A stretch of 64,000 bases of DNA from Cerioporus squamosus (lineage: Eukaryota; Basidiomycota; Agaricomycetes; Polyporales; Polyporaceae), in NCBI GenBank assembly GCA_022592435.1, contig JABYQS010000039.1, forward strand, positions 124,001 through 188,000, read 5' to 3'. The notes under the pieces are model-generated. The model had not been told where the DNA came from and did no database searches. It was given only the letters and a program-made list of their open reading frames with translations. This document shows positions 1 through 12,238 of this stretch, piece by piece (within the stretch, counting starts at the first letter, position 1; each line of letters opens with the position of its first letter). A program made the translations under genes and the position numbers.

Positions 1-592
1 ACGTCTCCCTCCCCCAGTGACCGAGTCTTTGAGCTTTCTTTGATGACCACGCGCACCTTAGCCACTGCCGCTCGCTCTCAAGGGTTATACTCTCAAGGTC
101 CCTGCCAGATACTGCGCACCACGGTCTCCGCGCAACAATCGCAAGATAGGCTTCACCGAGGCTGTCAAGCCTCTTGGGCAGACCGACGATCCTTGCCTCG
201 AGATTGCGCCAGCGCCAAGGTATGGAGCCTAAGGTCCATCCTTGTTATGTAACTTTAGAGCTTACCATTCACTCGAGCCAACCTAAGACCCCGTGGCCGA
301 CCACCCACACAGAGTTTGCTTATCTTGGCACTACTTTGGTTGCGACTTACACGACTTGCCTTCGTGCGCGCGCAGCGATCGGCCCTGGCACACTTGACAC
401 ATCGCAGGCCGGCCCGGTCAGGCTAGACGTGGTCGTGGAAGAAGCCGCACCGGACGTCGAACGTCAATGCAACTTGAGATTCGACGGCGGCGTCGGACAG
501 GCCCACTCTAATAGTAGACACGCCCACAGAGTGACGGCAGTCCGCGCACATGTGGTGCGGGCGCAGCATTGCTGATCTACTGCAGTTGCAAC
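1..592. other. No gene supported
   Basis: I see only short, mutually overlapping open frames without a convincing start, splice pattern or domain. The stretch lies downstream (3') of the minus-strand candidate gene that ends at 593 and may hold its 3' untranslated region. Confidence 0.4.
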
Positions 593-1561
593 CTACAGCT
601 GGGCGATGCGCCCGCCAGTCGGCCGCACAGTGCCCTTGCCGTCCTCATCGGTCTTCAGCAGCTCCGTCCCGCTCGTGCCGGTGTAGTCGATGACGGGCAT
701 CCAGTGCTCGAGTGTGAGCAGTCCAGGATGGACGCGGCGCAAGCAGGCAAAGTCGCGGGTTACTACATCGTCTGGGTAGATGTTTTCCCCAAGGGGATGA
801 AGTTGTCACGGCAGGACGCCGCTCCGTCGTCGCGCGCGACCTGACGGTCGATGTCAAGGATAAGGCCCATCCACTCGTCGATGGTGAATGGGACGTATTC
901 CGCCCTTTTGTCCGTCACCTTGGTGAACGTACTGACCAGGTACTGTACTAGTACATCCAGTCGACCCAGTCGCTCGCGACTTCGATCGGGGTCTTGCCCC
1001 CCACGTCGCGGCGCGATTGTCGGAAATGTACTGCGCGAACAACCGAGGTCTTGGAGCGCGACTACCGGGGCGTGGGGCTTGCGAAGACGTGCGTTCCATC
1101 GAAGCGAACTAGGGAAGGAAGCAGGTAAAACTGGAGGGACCTGCTCCGCAGACGTGTAGGGACTGACCATGCTAAGCATATCCGTGTGAGGACCGCTCGT
1201 GAGGATGCCCCGAGACATGCTCTTGTCGCCACCGGTGGACTCTTGGGCCTGCATTAGGTCTGCGACACAGCACTTGCACGCGTACTGTTCTGCGTGGTAC
1301 TTCGCATCATACCAGCATACCCACGCCGCCATAGTCAGCCTCCAGTGCGGTAGTCGACAGGTCAAAGAACGCACTCTGATGACATTGTCGAGGTTGCTCC
1401 AGACGTGATGCTTGATGGTCTCGGCTTGTTTAGCGAGTTCGAACATGCGAATTTCAACGGAGTCCCTTGGCCTCTCCGAGCGCGGGGCTGTCCTGTTCAC
1501 GAGTACGCCGTATGCTTTTCTGGCGTGCTCGGCTAATCGTGAGTCGGTGCTCACACGGTAT
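593..1561 (-). CDS. Unidentified gene or gene remnant, possibly ankyrin-like
   Basis: Product not recognised. Several minus-strand pieces look coding but lie in different frames. One segment at about 1380-1530 contains MFELAKQAETIKHHVW. One near 850-960 contains KVTDKRAEYVPFTIDEW. The last ends at the stop at 593-595 with GGRIAQL. Around 990-1010 one frame reads GGKTPIEVASDW, which resembles the start of an ankyrin repeat; this is a weak resemblance only. Around 795 the frame ending in FIPLG and the frame continuing ENIYPDDV are offset by one base without obvious splice sites. That suggests either an unrecognised intron or a broken gene. No ATG with a good context was found at the upstream end, so the left and right limits are approximate. 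Confidence 0.3.
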
Positions 1562-1889
1562 ACGGGGACGCAGAATCTTTCGGTCCTGACTTCAGGAGAG
1601 GGCAAGGAGAGGCTGGCGCCACGACGGCAACACCTTGAGCGCCTGTCGCCCTCGGACGTATGTACTAACGTACCTACTCGCAGCAGGCAGGCTGTCGAGT
1701 GACACCCGTCGACTGGCCACAGATTTGCCCGTAAGTCATTGTGACTCGAATATGCGGCCGCACCATCTATTGATTCATAACGTACAACGCCCTGATATGC
1801 CACGATTGGTGATTGAACAGTTTGAGCATCGTACTTGAAGTTGGTCTACGCAAAGACTCTCACCTTCATATGCTAACTAGCCGCCACTC

Positions 1890-3123
1890 TCAGGCAAGGT
1901 CCTGCTTCAGGACGTAGCGGTATCTGACCTCGTTGTCGCGGAGGTTCTGGAGAGCCTTCCCTACGTCGTGCATGGGCAGCTCTTCGATCCACGGCTTGAT
2001 CCCCTTCGTACGCGCAAGCTCGAGCATCTCCAGACATTCCTGCTTACTGCCAATGTGACCGCCACCCATGAGACATCCGTTGCCGGAGAAGTTGAACGCG
2101 TGCAAGGTGGGAAGAGGGTCGTCGCTGTCCGGAAGTCCGACGGTGATGAAACGTCCGTGCACGTAGAGCATGGAGAGGTAGTCGCCGAGCGGCATCTTGT
2201 CGCCCATGACATCGCGCGTGGAGAGAAGGAGGTCCAGAGTCTGAGGGTAGTCCTTCCAGAAGTCCTGCGAGCGGTAGCGGGTCAGTAACGCCGGTCCAAA
2301 ACGCGCGATATATGCGGACCTTCTTCTGGGTATTCACGATATGGTCGGCGCCCATCTTCTTGATGTCGTCGACCTTGCTGTCGTCGTGCGTGAAGGCGAA
2401 GACTTCGGCTCCCATTGCCTTTGCCCAGAGGACGGCGTAGTGGCCGAGGCCGCCAATACCGACGATGCCGACCTTCTTGCCGGGACCGCATCCGTGGGTC
2501 TTGAGCGGAGAGTAGACGGTGAGGCCTGCACAAAGCATCGACGCGGCATGGACCGAGTCAATTTCCTTCGGAATGGGGAAGACGAACTGTTGGTGGGCGC
2601 GTATGGCAGTCGAATAACCGCCCTGGGTGACGACGCCGTCAGGATACTCGGCGTTCTGCGCGCATATAGTCAGCACGAACCACGGGCGAAGGGACATCGT
2701 GACATACGTATGTGTCGATGGATTTGAGACAGTAGTTCTCGTACCCGTCCTTGCACGCCCTGCATGAGAGACAGCTGCCGATCTGGGCACCGACGCCCGC
2801 CCGGTCTCCGGGCTTGAAGTCCTTCACGTTGTCCCCAACGCGCGAGACGATGCCCACGATCTCGTGGCCAGCTACGAGGGGCAGTTTGGCGTCGCCCCAA
2901 CCCTGTGTCAGGGTGTGGACATCGGAACCGCATACGCCGCAGTGCGTGATGGTGAGTTCGACGTCGTCTGCCTGGAACGTCTTTGGCTGGAACTCGATTA
3001 CTTTGAGGTCGGTCCACTTCGTCGGATCTGCGATGTACGTTAGATGAACTTCGGTCGGACGCGTACGGATACAAAGACTGGCGCACCGGTGAGGGCATAA
3101 CCCTTGAACTCGACTTTCGACAT
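1890..3123 (-). CDS. Zinc-dependent NADP-type alcohol dehydrogenase
   Basis: Medium-chain alcohol dehydrogenase of the cinnamyl-alcohol/ADH6-7 type, expected to reduce aldehydes with NADPH in the cytosol. Four exons on the minus strand (3123-3087, 3027-2708, 2655-2320, 2264-1890) give 355 codons plus stop, the normal family length. The ATG at 3121-3123 starts MSKVEFKGYAL, and splicing to DPTKWTDLKV restores the family N-terminus. The catalytic zinc motif HCGVCGSD has its first Cys at residue 42. The GHE motif and the four-Cys structural zinc loop (CLSCRACKDGYENYC) follow. The cofactor-binding GIVGIGGLGHYAV glycine motif is intact. The third intron uses a weaker GTCCGC donor, but the reading frame requires it. 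The gene is divergent from SSL1. Exact substrate cannot be read from the sequence. Confidence 0.92.
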
Positions 3124-3764
3124 TGCCAGCTATGGAAGATGTTCGTGTGGAAGAGAGGGAGAGAGATTCGCGTCTCACTCGACCGACGTGTTCTTTATAC
3201 GCTCGTTGTGACATGTTGATGTCATAAGGGTGAAGCATCGGTCGACACTTCAAGTGACGAGCATCGAACCTCGCTCCACGACGCCTTCCGCTGAATGTGG
3301 AGAGTATTCCCAGGTCGGCTTTGGACAGACGAAGATGAACTTGCAATGTTATAGATATCGGCAGGGGGGGGCAAGCTTACTCGATTGAACAAAGTAAAGA
3401 TTCACCCCACCTGCGCGCGTCAGCGTAGTGGCACTGGATTCGAAGAAGGATAAGCACATCTGAAACCAGTTCCTCTCGACATACATCAGCAATTGACTTA
3501 CCGACTTTCATGTCCATGACGCTGCGATGTGCTCAGCAGATAGCGAGCCGAAAGGCGGCGACGTATCGAGCCACGGAGGAGTGGACGGTGGTGGCGGCGT
3601 GGCGCAGACTTGAGCATCGCGGCGTTTCGGGAAGACGGCCCGAAGGCCGTGACCGGCGCCTAGAGACGCGTCTGCAGCGCTCGCTGTGTTGTGGCTTGAG
3701 CTCGTCGCGTCTTGTCTGCTTGACGTCGTCTTTTCCTTCCTGCGTACCGTTTACTCGCTCTTCT
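3124..3764. other. Shared divergent intergenic region of ADH and SSL1
   Basis: About 640 bp separate the starts of the alcohol dehydrogenase (minus) and SSL1 (plus), so both promoters must lie here. A pyrimidine-rich stretch runs up to the SSL1 ATG (about 3710-3764), as is common in basidiomycete promoters. I see no convincing TATA box for SSL1. Confidence 0.5.
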
Positions 3765-5400
3765 ATGGCGCCTCCGGCTGGCAGACGTATTGGTGATGAC
3801 TATGTAGACGACTCGGACTCGGACGTGTCCATCTCTGGCCTCGACGATGAAACTAGCCGCACCAAGGCTAAAGGCAAGGGCAAGGCAATCGACAGAAACA
3901 AGAAGGATAAGGGAAAGGCGAAGGCCAAGGAGGTGAGTATACGCCACTTGTCTCTGTGTGGTGCAGACACTCATAAGCGTGATGTACAGCAACCGTATGC
4001 CTGGGAGGCGTCCTACACTCGTTCATGGGATACTGTGCAGGAGGACGAGGGCGGGAGGTTAGAGGGTGCCGTCCAAGATTGGATCGCACGGGGACGTAGA
4101 CGAAGGTGCGTGTTTGCAACCACAGACACTCGGCATCGTTGACGCAGACTTGGCCAGGCTACTTGCGCCTGCCGCGGCCATCCGTCGAACTATCATCCGC
4201 CACCTTGTACTCGTCCTAGATCTATCCTCAGCCATGATGGACCGCGACATGCGGCCAACACGCTTTGACCTCATGCTCCAGTACGCAAGAGAGTTTGTCA
4301 CCGAGTGGTTCGACCAAAATCCTCTGGGCCAGATCGGTGTGGTCGGTATGAGAGGGGGGCTCGGGGAGCGTATCGGAGAGATGTCCGGTATGTCATGCCC
4401 ATGTATGCGCATACACGTGCCCTGTGTACCAGCTACTCCCAGGCAATCCGCAAGACGTGCTGAAAGCCATTTCGGAGCGCCACAAGCTTGAACCCAACGG
4501 CGAACCAAGTCTGCAGAACGCCATCGAGATGGCCCGCGCTAGTATGAGCCACTTGCCAACACACTCGTCTAGAGAGATCACCATCATATTCGGGTCATTG
4601 ACAACCTGCGACCCCGGCAACATCCATGACACGCTCGATGAATGCTTGAAAGATCGCATACGGATCTCCATCGTGGCACTTGCAGCCGAGATGAAGATAT
4701 GCCGTGACCTTTGCGAGAAGACAGGTGGTACGTTATCGGCACTTATACACGTACTTCTTGCTGCGTCGACTAAACACGGTGCCCAGGGCAATTCGGTGTC
4801 GCGATGAACGAGGGCCACTTCAAGGATCTTCTGTTCGAACTCATCCCACCTCCCGCTCAGCGTGCAGTAGCACGCGCCGGCGCCCCAGGCGCGAACCCCG
4901 CGGCGGACCTTATGATCATGGGCTTCCCGATGCGCCTCCCTGACACGTCGCCACCCTCGTTGTGCGTCTGCCACTCGCAAATGAAGAGTGAAGGCTTCCT
5001 CTGCCCACGCTGTCTCGCGAAGGTGTGCGACGTCCCCACCGACTGCGACATCTGCGGCTTGATGATCGTGAGCTCGCCCCACCTTGCGAGGAGCTATCAC
5101 CACCTCTTCCCGGTGAAGCCGTACGCCGCTGTGTGAGTCGCTTTTTCCCGCACTCACAGGCATTCCCTGCTAATACCGCCTTGCAGGATGTCGCTCGAAG
5201 ACACCCCAGATCCCAGCAAGCGATGCCATGGGTGCTCCGTGGCTTTCAGGGATACGCCCTCGACCATGCTCGGGGCTGCCGGCGAGGGCATGAGCCCGTT
5301 TGGCCGCTACCGGTGCCCAGAATGTCAGAACGACTTCTGTACGGACTGCGATGTCTTTGTGCATGACGTCGTCCACTGCTGCCCAGGATGCGGCAAATAA
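3765..5400 (+). CDS. SSL1: TFIIH core subunit Ssl1/p44
   Basis: Subunit of the TFIIH core, which works in RNA polymerase II initiation and nucleotide excision repair, where p44 binds and stimulates the XPD/Rad3 helicase. Six exons (3765-3932, 3990-4105, 4158-4387, 4443-4727, 4787-5132, 5187-5400) give 452 codons plus stop, close to the usual fungal length. The N-terminus is acidic and then Lys-rich. The von Willebrand-like domain shows [12 protein letters not shown], the DMRPTRF segment, [12 protein letters not shown] and SGNPQDVL, all diagnostic of this family. The C-terminal half has a Cys4 zinc module (CVCHSQM to CDICG) and the terminal RING-like module with [18 protein letters not shown] and HCCPGC. 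Every intron is GT-AG and all exons join in frame, so the gene appears intact. It is a single-copy housekeeping gene. Confidence 0.96.
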
Positions 5401-8252
5401 AAGAAGGTCTTCACGTCCGCGACGCGTGAGACTACGTGCGGCGCTTCCTTGCCCTCGGGCTGCAGCGGGACTTTTGCTGGTGTCAGACTTCAGCGTCACG
5501 AATCGTGAGTTCCCTGCATCCTCCGACATGCGAATCGAGCAATGCATATGCGCTTTGACAGTCATGACAGCGCTGAGCGGGCAGATCCGGTAAGGCGGGG
5601 AGCGTCATATCATGTCGCAGAGGACTGTATAGAGAACGGGGTCCAAGACGTGGTTGTGCCACGGAGGCTTTACTCGGACTTCCACCTGGCCATGTCCGTG
5701 CCCGTTTGGGGCTGCGCCCTCCAATCGCCTACACACATCCACAGTCCCTTCCAGCCTTCGCGTTGAGTCATCTGCGCGAGCCACATTCCCAAGGGGTTTA
5801 CTCAACTGTGGTTCTTCGGCTTGCTCGGCATGGACGACCCAAACTCCCGGGCGTGCCCCCTCCGTGGAGGATGCGCAGGAATCACCACTCTCCTGTCTGC
5901 TGGCCGTATGCATGTGGCCTAGCGAGGTATGTGGGTACGTCGTACTTCATGCGGGATTACGAGCCGCCGCTGATAAGCTCATACGTACTTGCGCCGACAG
6001 GCATCTGGGCGCCGGGAGCTCCAGAGTACACATGCACGTCGAGCGCAGCTTCATACTCAGCGACAGCGAATCGCGTGTCGCGCCGGGGCACCCAGGGAGG
6101 GTCGTCCTCGGACTGGGAGCTGGGAAATCGGGCCAGTCGCCGCTCCGCTGCTCGCAATGTTCCGCGTCGAGGTCCTGCGGCGATTGCGAGGGCGAGGACC
6201 TTTATCCGCAGCGGCGAGCGGCTTGGCCGGCGAATCGTCCCGCGAAGTGCGATATATCTGGTGCTGGCGCAGTTAATGAATATGGCGCCGTGCGAAGAAG
6301 GAGGGATGATACAGTCAAGTGGCCTCACGTCATCGCGACGGTGACGGGTGGGTTCGAGCTGTAACTGCCCATGGTTCCCCGCGAGCTCGGATGCAGATCT
6401 GCGTGCCTCTCGGGAACCGCGTGGTGGCCTGGTATGTTATTCTTGCCATTTGCAGATGTGGCTTCGTGGATGCTGATCGCACACGTAGTGCTCCTCGAAG
6501 GGTGCGGACTCGCCGCGTTGCCTGTGTTGGTTGCTCGACGACACAGGTGACCATCGTGGTCTGCAATGCGCCAGTCGCGGAGTGCCCTCGACCGTCCGGT
6601 GACGAACCCCGGCCGCGCAAACCATTGGGTGGTCTCAACCGCTCTAAAGCCACACAAAGGACTAACCATCAACTGCTCCTTCGTTTCCTTACCAGACCGA
6701 TACGCTCGATCGATATTAAATCAGATCTATCACGGGTCTTCCGACGCACAGCCAAGGCATACGGTCATGCTCGAGAAGATCCGCGTTCCGACCCCACGTC
6801 CCTCGCGAACCCTTCTTGCACAGCGTATAGGTCGGCCGTTGCGAAGTCGCCCCGGTCCAGGTGCACGGAGCCGAAGAGAAGCAACGGGGTTTGGGTGACG
6901 CAGCAGCTTGCGCGGACTGTGGAGGTCCCTCCATTCTCTGCGTCTCCGGCTGCGACGATCAGCGGCACGAGAGTTTTGTGGCTCGGTAGGTTCGTTGCCG
7001 CGTCTCGGTTCTGGCTCTTACTTACGCTCTCTGGTTAGGCTGGTGGAAGCCGGCTGGGGCATTTGTAATTGCCCTCGTAGGAAGAGAGAGAAGGGCACGG
7101 ATGCGGAACCACCAAGAACTGGGACTGCCGCTGCCGCTGCTCTTGCCGTTCCACAACTGCGCATGGACGGGTCGAGGTTTGCGACAATGTAACTCCGCCA
7201 GCTTCGTTCCCCTTCACCCTCACAAGGACAGATTGCGTGGCCGCGACCACGGCCGCCTCGGCGAGATGTGGTCTTAGAAGTGTGGTGGCTTGCGGCGAAT
7301 CCGGGGAAACAGGTATGTGGCATCTTGGTTCGTGAGCGCATATCGAGGTGCTGAGCACGAATACACCTCGGTTCAGTTCCGGGTTGTTTCGAGTCGTTCG
7401 CGAGCACGTCCGGGTTCGGTTGTGCGATGGGTTGGGACGATGTTAGGGGGCCGTAAGTGCTCGTCGCATGGTCCACGCTCGATCGCACCGTCGAGACTCC
7501 TAGTCTAGCGGTAATGGAGTCTGCTCCAATGTGTATCCGTTAGAAGCTAGGGTGAGTCGTTTATCTTCTTACTCGGTCCAGCATCGAAGCATGATGACCG
7601 TATAGTTCGAAAGGCACAACTTTGGTAGATCGTGTTAGGGGATGCGGGCCGGGGGTACTATTAGCGTACTGTAACTGCAATGCTTAGGTAGAACACCTGA
7701 ATGCTAAGGTCATGGCTCTTCTCCTTAGGGTGGACTCTGGATCAAATGTTCTTCGTGCGGTAAGCACACTAGAGTGGGGCTGAGTAGTTACCATGGGATT
7801 GCGATGTTCAGAGGATCAGCGGGCGAGGGGAGGTAGACAACTAAATTCAAATGTGTTCTGTAGACTACTGCGATGTTATAGCAGGGCTACTTTTGAAACG
7901 ACGGCAAGCGTCGCTCTGGCGGTAGGGTTAGGTTGAACTCCTTGCTTCGGACTCGAATCGCCAGTTACGGGTTTCCTGCAAAAAGGAATGGCGTGTTCGT
8001 TCCCTCGTGTCGATGCTTACACGCAGGAAGTCCCGGTAGGCCCGCGCGATGGCGACTACAATGGAACCGACCGTCCCATCGTGTTGTCACAACACCGTGT
8101 GAGTGTAGTTTCGATATCCAGGCCACTAGAGGGAATAGGACCATTAATACGAGTAGCTAGAGAGCGGAACACGACGAGAAACGCACGCTGATATGGAGCC
8201 ATAGTTGTTGCATCTCCACCATGATCGGCAGGTCGTAGTATACTCCGAGGTA
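5401..8252. other. Low-coding region with ORF remnants
   Basis: No complete gene could be assembled. A plus-strand frame is open from about 5542, interrupted by a stop at 5764-5766, and continues to about 5934 with the protein-like piece WFFGLLGMDDPNSRACPLRG. That looks like a decayed or unrecognised gene. From about 5940 to 7510 all frames on both strands have short arginine- and serine-rich ORFs typical of non-coding GC-rich DNA. The interval 7510-7920 has frequent stops in every frame and lower GC. Confidence 0.4.
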
Positions 8253-9549
8253 CTACTCGGGACACTCCTGGGTCTCGGCGTAGTCAAGGATCTCCTGAAG
8301 GCTGCCACACGTGTCTTCCTCCAGACGGACGACAATTCGCCTGTAAATCGACGACGGCCATACCTGCGGTAGATTGTACTGTCGGGATTGGTAATGAGAG
8401 CATGTCGAGGGGTTCCCGTACTACCGCCGCCGTGGGTTCCTTCGAGGCTCCGTGGGCGATACACTGTGCCTGTCCACGCTAAACGAGCGTCGGTTGGCTG
8501 TCTGATGATATGTGCGTGAGTGGAGGAGTCTGTTGCGGACACACCCCGATCGAGATGTAGCAGGATGGAACACTCACCTTGCCCCCGCCTTTGTGCGGCG
8601 GCTGCAGGGATCCACGATGGGCGCCCTCCGAGGGGATGTCCGGAGAATGATGATTGTCTGCAGTGACAGTATGTCAGCTGAGCCGAGAGGGTGGAGGAAG
8701 GAGTATCTCACTCTGGTAATCGACTCTGAGCCACAACGGTATCTGACCTGTCCACTGTACTCCTCTCGATCTTAAGCACATCTCCGAGATGGTGATGTCG
8801 ACGGTCATCTTCCACAAGGACCCAACACCTCAGCAGGTGGCCAGCGACGACCAAGGCTAAGGCACGTCGATCTCAGCTGGGGTACGGGGACGTCACACAT
8901 TGGGTGAGTGAAACTCGGAGGCGATGTCGAGTATACATACCTTGTTAACAACGCCCTAAATATATCCCCGTCTCGCCATTGACGGGGATGACTCTCCTGT
9001 ACAGGGACGATGCCACGCAGTGTAGTACTTGCAGCTCGTCGGGCTGGTGCCACGACCTTCTTCCCTTTCCTATAGTTGGAAGACTTGCTCTTCCGTTTAG
9101 CTTTCCCTACTGAAGTGGTTAGCCCTCATGGGAACAAGGTGAAGGTACTGGGCAGCGACATACCAGGCTTTGGAGCGACCACTCGGCTCTGCCCAGTACG
9201 GACTGTGCGGTCCGGGTTCCAGCCTTCGCCGCTCGTGCTCCGGGGTGCGCATCTGGAGGCGACCGAGATGGATAGCCGTATTGCGACATGGGGAGAGACG
9301 GGTGATAGAGGAAGGGCGAAACATCGTCTGACTCGCGCTGGTTGTTGGACTCAGTGGCATCAGCGGACGCGCACGGCTTCGACGAAGTCCGGTGGACCGA
9401 GTACGCATCGCAGATGGAGGGGTGACAGGCATGCTCTTCCCCTGAGCCACGAAGGGGCAGGCGGCGGGCAATGCCTTGAGAAGTTTGTCTGTGAGAGGAG
9501 TGTGAAAGGGGAGTGGTGTCGGATGTAGGTTGGGAGGACGAGAGCCCAT
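8253..9549 (-). CDS. Unidentified multi-exon gene
   Basis: Product not recognised. A plausible start is the ATG at 9547-9549 (MGSRPPNLHPTPLPF), about 80 bp downstream of a TATATAA-like box and a pyrimidine-rich leader on the minus strand. Later pieces also look coding. About 9056-8937 contains PRQWRDGDIFRALLTR followed by a GTATGT donor. About 8815-8720 contains MTVDITISEMCLRSRG. The last is RIVVRLEEDTCGSLQEILDY, ending at the stop 8253-8255. Joins between these pieces are not fully resolved, so this may be a real intron-rich gene or a decayed one. No domain recognised. Confidence 0.3.
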
Positions 9550-9630
9550 CCTTGGAGGCGAGGCGAGGCTGATGAGAGAGGTGAAGAGGAGGGTGTGAAG
9601 CTGCAGTTCACCTCGAGGGCGTCGCACCCT

Positions 9631-9637
9631 TATATAA
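9631..9637 (-). promoter_or_regulatory. Possible TATA box
   Basis: The minus strand reads TTATATA here, followed within about 80 bp by a C/T-rich leader and the ATG at 9549. The arrangement is typical of a fungal promoter, but it is supported only by position. Confidence 0.3.
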
Positions 9638-9651
9638 CTGTCGGATGCCAT

Positions 9652-11549
9652 TATCTCCCTCTTCGCTTGGATGGCGTGGGTAGCCTGCAACGCTTTGCCC
9701 TTTAGTGCCGCACTGGAAGTTCGCCGGGACGGCCGTCGTCTGAGACATGCTGCATAGCATGTCGCGCAAGGTCCTTGTCACTCCGCGTACCTTTCATATG
9801 GCAGGAGGTCAAGGAGAGTTGACGGCAAGGCGCTGCGATTCGCTGCCCTTAGGAGGCCAATCCCGGACAACTGCTGTGTGTATCCGCATGATGGGCCCGC
9901 GTCATTCACGACTCTCGTTCACGGAGTACGCTGCGTGCCAAGAACTGGAGGTCAAACGTCAAGTGCTGGTGATCGAGCTGCACACGAAGTTAGCATAGAC
10001 CAATGCGGGTCACTTGCGTGAATGTGGAAGGGCCCGGGTGACGCACCTGCCCGACATGGTCCCTTGTGCCAGAGACATGACGCAAAACTATGTGGACATG
10101 TCGTTAGTGTTTCTCAACAGACGACAGCCTGGTATAACGATGTGCTGACCGGTTTTGCGACTTGACAATGGTACTGTTGTACAACTTGGGCGTGAATAGG
10201 CCCAGGCGCACGGTCACCTTGGACCTAGCTCAGCTGGTCTAGCGTTGGCACAGATCAATCCATCATTACGCTTGCACATCAGGTCTCGCTCATCAACTGT
10301 CCTCCGTCTGTCGAAAGCTCGGCTCAGGCTGAGATGGAGACCATGGGTTTACAGTTTCGATTGCTACTTGAGTACTGATAATTACTAACAAGCTGGTCAT
10401 CGGAGTGTTAGTGAAAGAAAGGGAGATCATGACAGTGTCGACTTACCTTCTGGCATACATCTAGCTATAAGTGCCGACAGGTCCTGATTTAACGATGACT
10501 AGAGGCAAGTTCGACTCGGAGTTGAAAGTCGGGAGAACTCTGGAGGAATCGCCTATGTTGTCGGCTTTTGCCGAGAGAGGCTTGCGCCCGACCCATCCGC
10601 CGCCGCGTCCACAACAATTCGACTACCGTCACTGCATCGTTTTCTGCTCAAGCTACACCACCAGACTCAAGGCCGTCCATTAACTGCATATCAAACTCAA
10701 CGGAGGCTCTGTGAACGTGGCTCAGTCCTGGTATGAAGCTTGGAGCTGGAACTTCGAATACCGGGTCAGACACGCATCGTACGGCACATCAAGCAGCTTA
10801 GCAGGTGTCGTAGGGGCTCTCAGGGGAACAACAGGGCAGGAGATGCAACTGGAGTGCAGGCGAAGACTTATCGGTATGTGCGGACAAGTTGCGCCGTCTA
10901 TTCGTCAATCGACATACCCATCTCCATCTCCATCGGTGGCTTCCTATTCACGTCGTGGTCGTAATCACTCTGCGCTCCGATCATACTGTGAAGGGTGAAC
11001 CGGAATGACGATCTGTGAGTGCTCCGATCCTCAGACAGCAGCTCTTGCTCACGATATATACGCCGACACTCGCAGATGTCATGTCCTCAACCATGACGTG
11101 AACGATCTCACTCAAGTGTGACCCATTGAGTTCCCAATTGAGGGGCACGCTATCAGAGACACGGCTGGCTGGGTGAGTGCAGCGATCCTCCAGGGGTTTA
11201 CTTGGAAATTCTGCCCCATGCTTGCCCGTATACCACGTCCGTCCCCTCGACCTCGTCGCGCCTCAAGTCTCGTCCTCTGGTCTATCCATCTCCTGCGATA
11301 CCATGCACCCGACATGCCCAGCTCACACTGCGATTTCTGCTGTATACGCTGTGTATATAGAGGCAAAGTCCTGCACGATCCTTACCCTGCCGCCCATCGT
11401 CGTGCTCGCCCTGGTGCTCCTACTTGCGACTCCGACCCCCGGAACTCTGGTCATCCACTTGTATCATCCGCAGCTGCCGTCATATATCCCTGGTGGACCC
11501 CGGGCCGCCGATGCCGACACCCCGTGGTTCCAGGATGGTTGTAGATCGC
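9652..11549. other. No gene supported
   Basis: Frequent stops in all frames between 9990 and 11100. A plus-strand frame at about 11340-11540 contains a hydrophobic segment (PPIVVLALVLLLATP) that could be a membrane helix or chance, since it lies in C/T-rich DNA just downstream of TATATAG at 11353-11359. I see no complete gene, repeat or RNA gene. Confidence 0.35.
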
Positions 11550-11935
11550 AATGTCAAGCAAGGGTCAACTTCCTATCTTGGTCATGTCTCACCCTATGGA
11601 TATGCCGCCTATCCTCGCGCGAGCCCGTCCCGGACCTGCGCCGCTTGTGCGGCATACTCGCGATCATCATCAGTATTGCGTCGTCGGGTTCGCATGTGAC
11701 GTACCACGACATCCTCGACGAGTATCGCGGCCACAAGAACGACGAGGACGTCGAGGAAAACGAGAACGGCTTCAGCCACAACGTGTCCGTCGCCTCCAAT
11801 GACGGCATCGATAATGACGGAGTTATCCTCACTCCAACCTTCAGCTTTCGGTCGGAGGACGACGTCGCGCTGGGGCGTTGCGCCTCTCCGTGTTCTGGCT
11901 TGTCAATGGTTGGTTGCATAGTGCCCATCTGGTAA
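11550..11935 (+). CDS. Possible unidentified gene fragment
   Basis: Not recognised. One plus-strand frame ends at about 11935 after a hydrophilic stretch including YHDILDEYRGHKNDEDVEEN and an Asp/Asn-rich segment, a composition that rarely arises by chance in this GC-rich DNA. Its 5' part is not resolved, because candidate ATGs near 11550 lie in another frame. The following 300 bp (to 12238) look like untranslated C/T-rich sequence. Confidence 0.25.
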
Positions 11936-12238
11936 TACCCTACGCCTTCTGCTGCGCTCCTGGGCGGAGCAGTGTGCTTTGCTCTATGTGGAGGGCGCGC
12001 TCTTTCCCTTCTCCGTGTCTCTACATGTGTCTGCTTCGGTATGTCTGTGCGCTATGTGACTGCCTCAATCTGCCCGTATGGGTCTCGCTCTGTTTGCGCT
12101 GCGTCGATATGCTTCTGCTTCTGCTCCGTCTGTGTAGTACATGTGTCTTGGCGGCGTCGACGCTCTGGATGTACAACCCTCCTTATACTCACGTCGGTGA
12201 TATCTAAGTATGCCTCTCAGCACATCGCGCCTGCAAGC

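Noticed and set aside
10222..10300. tRNA-like start (GGACCTAGCTCAGCTGGTCTAGCG)
   Set aside because: Resembles a D-arm, but no matching anticodon stem or T-arm (GGTTCGAAT-like) follows and the acceptor ends do not pair.
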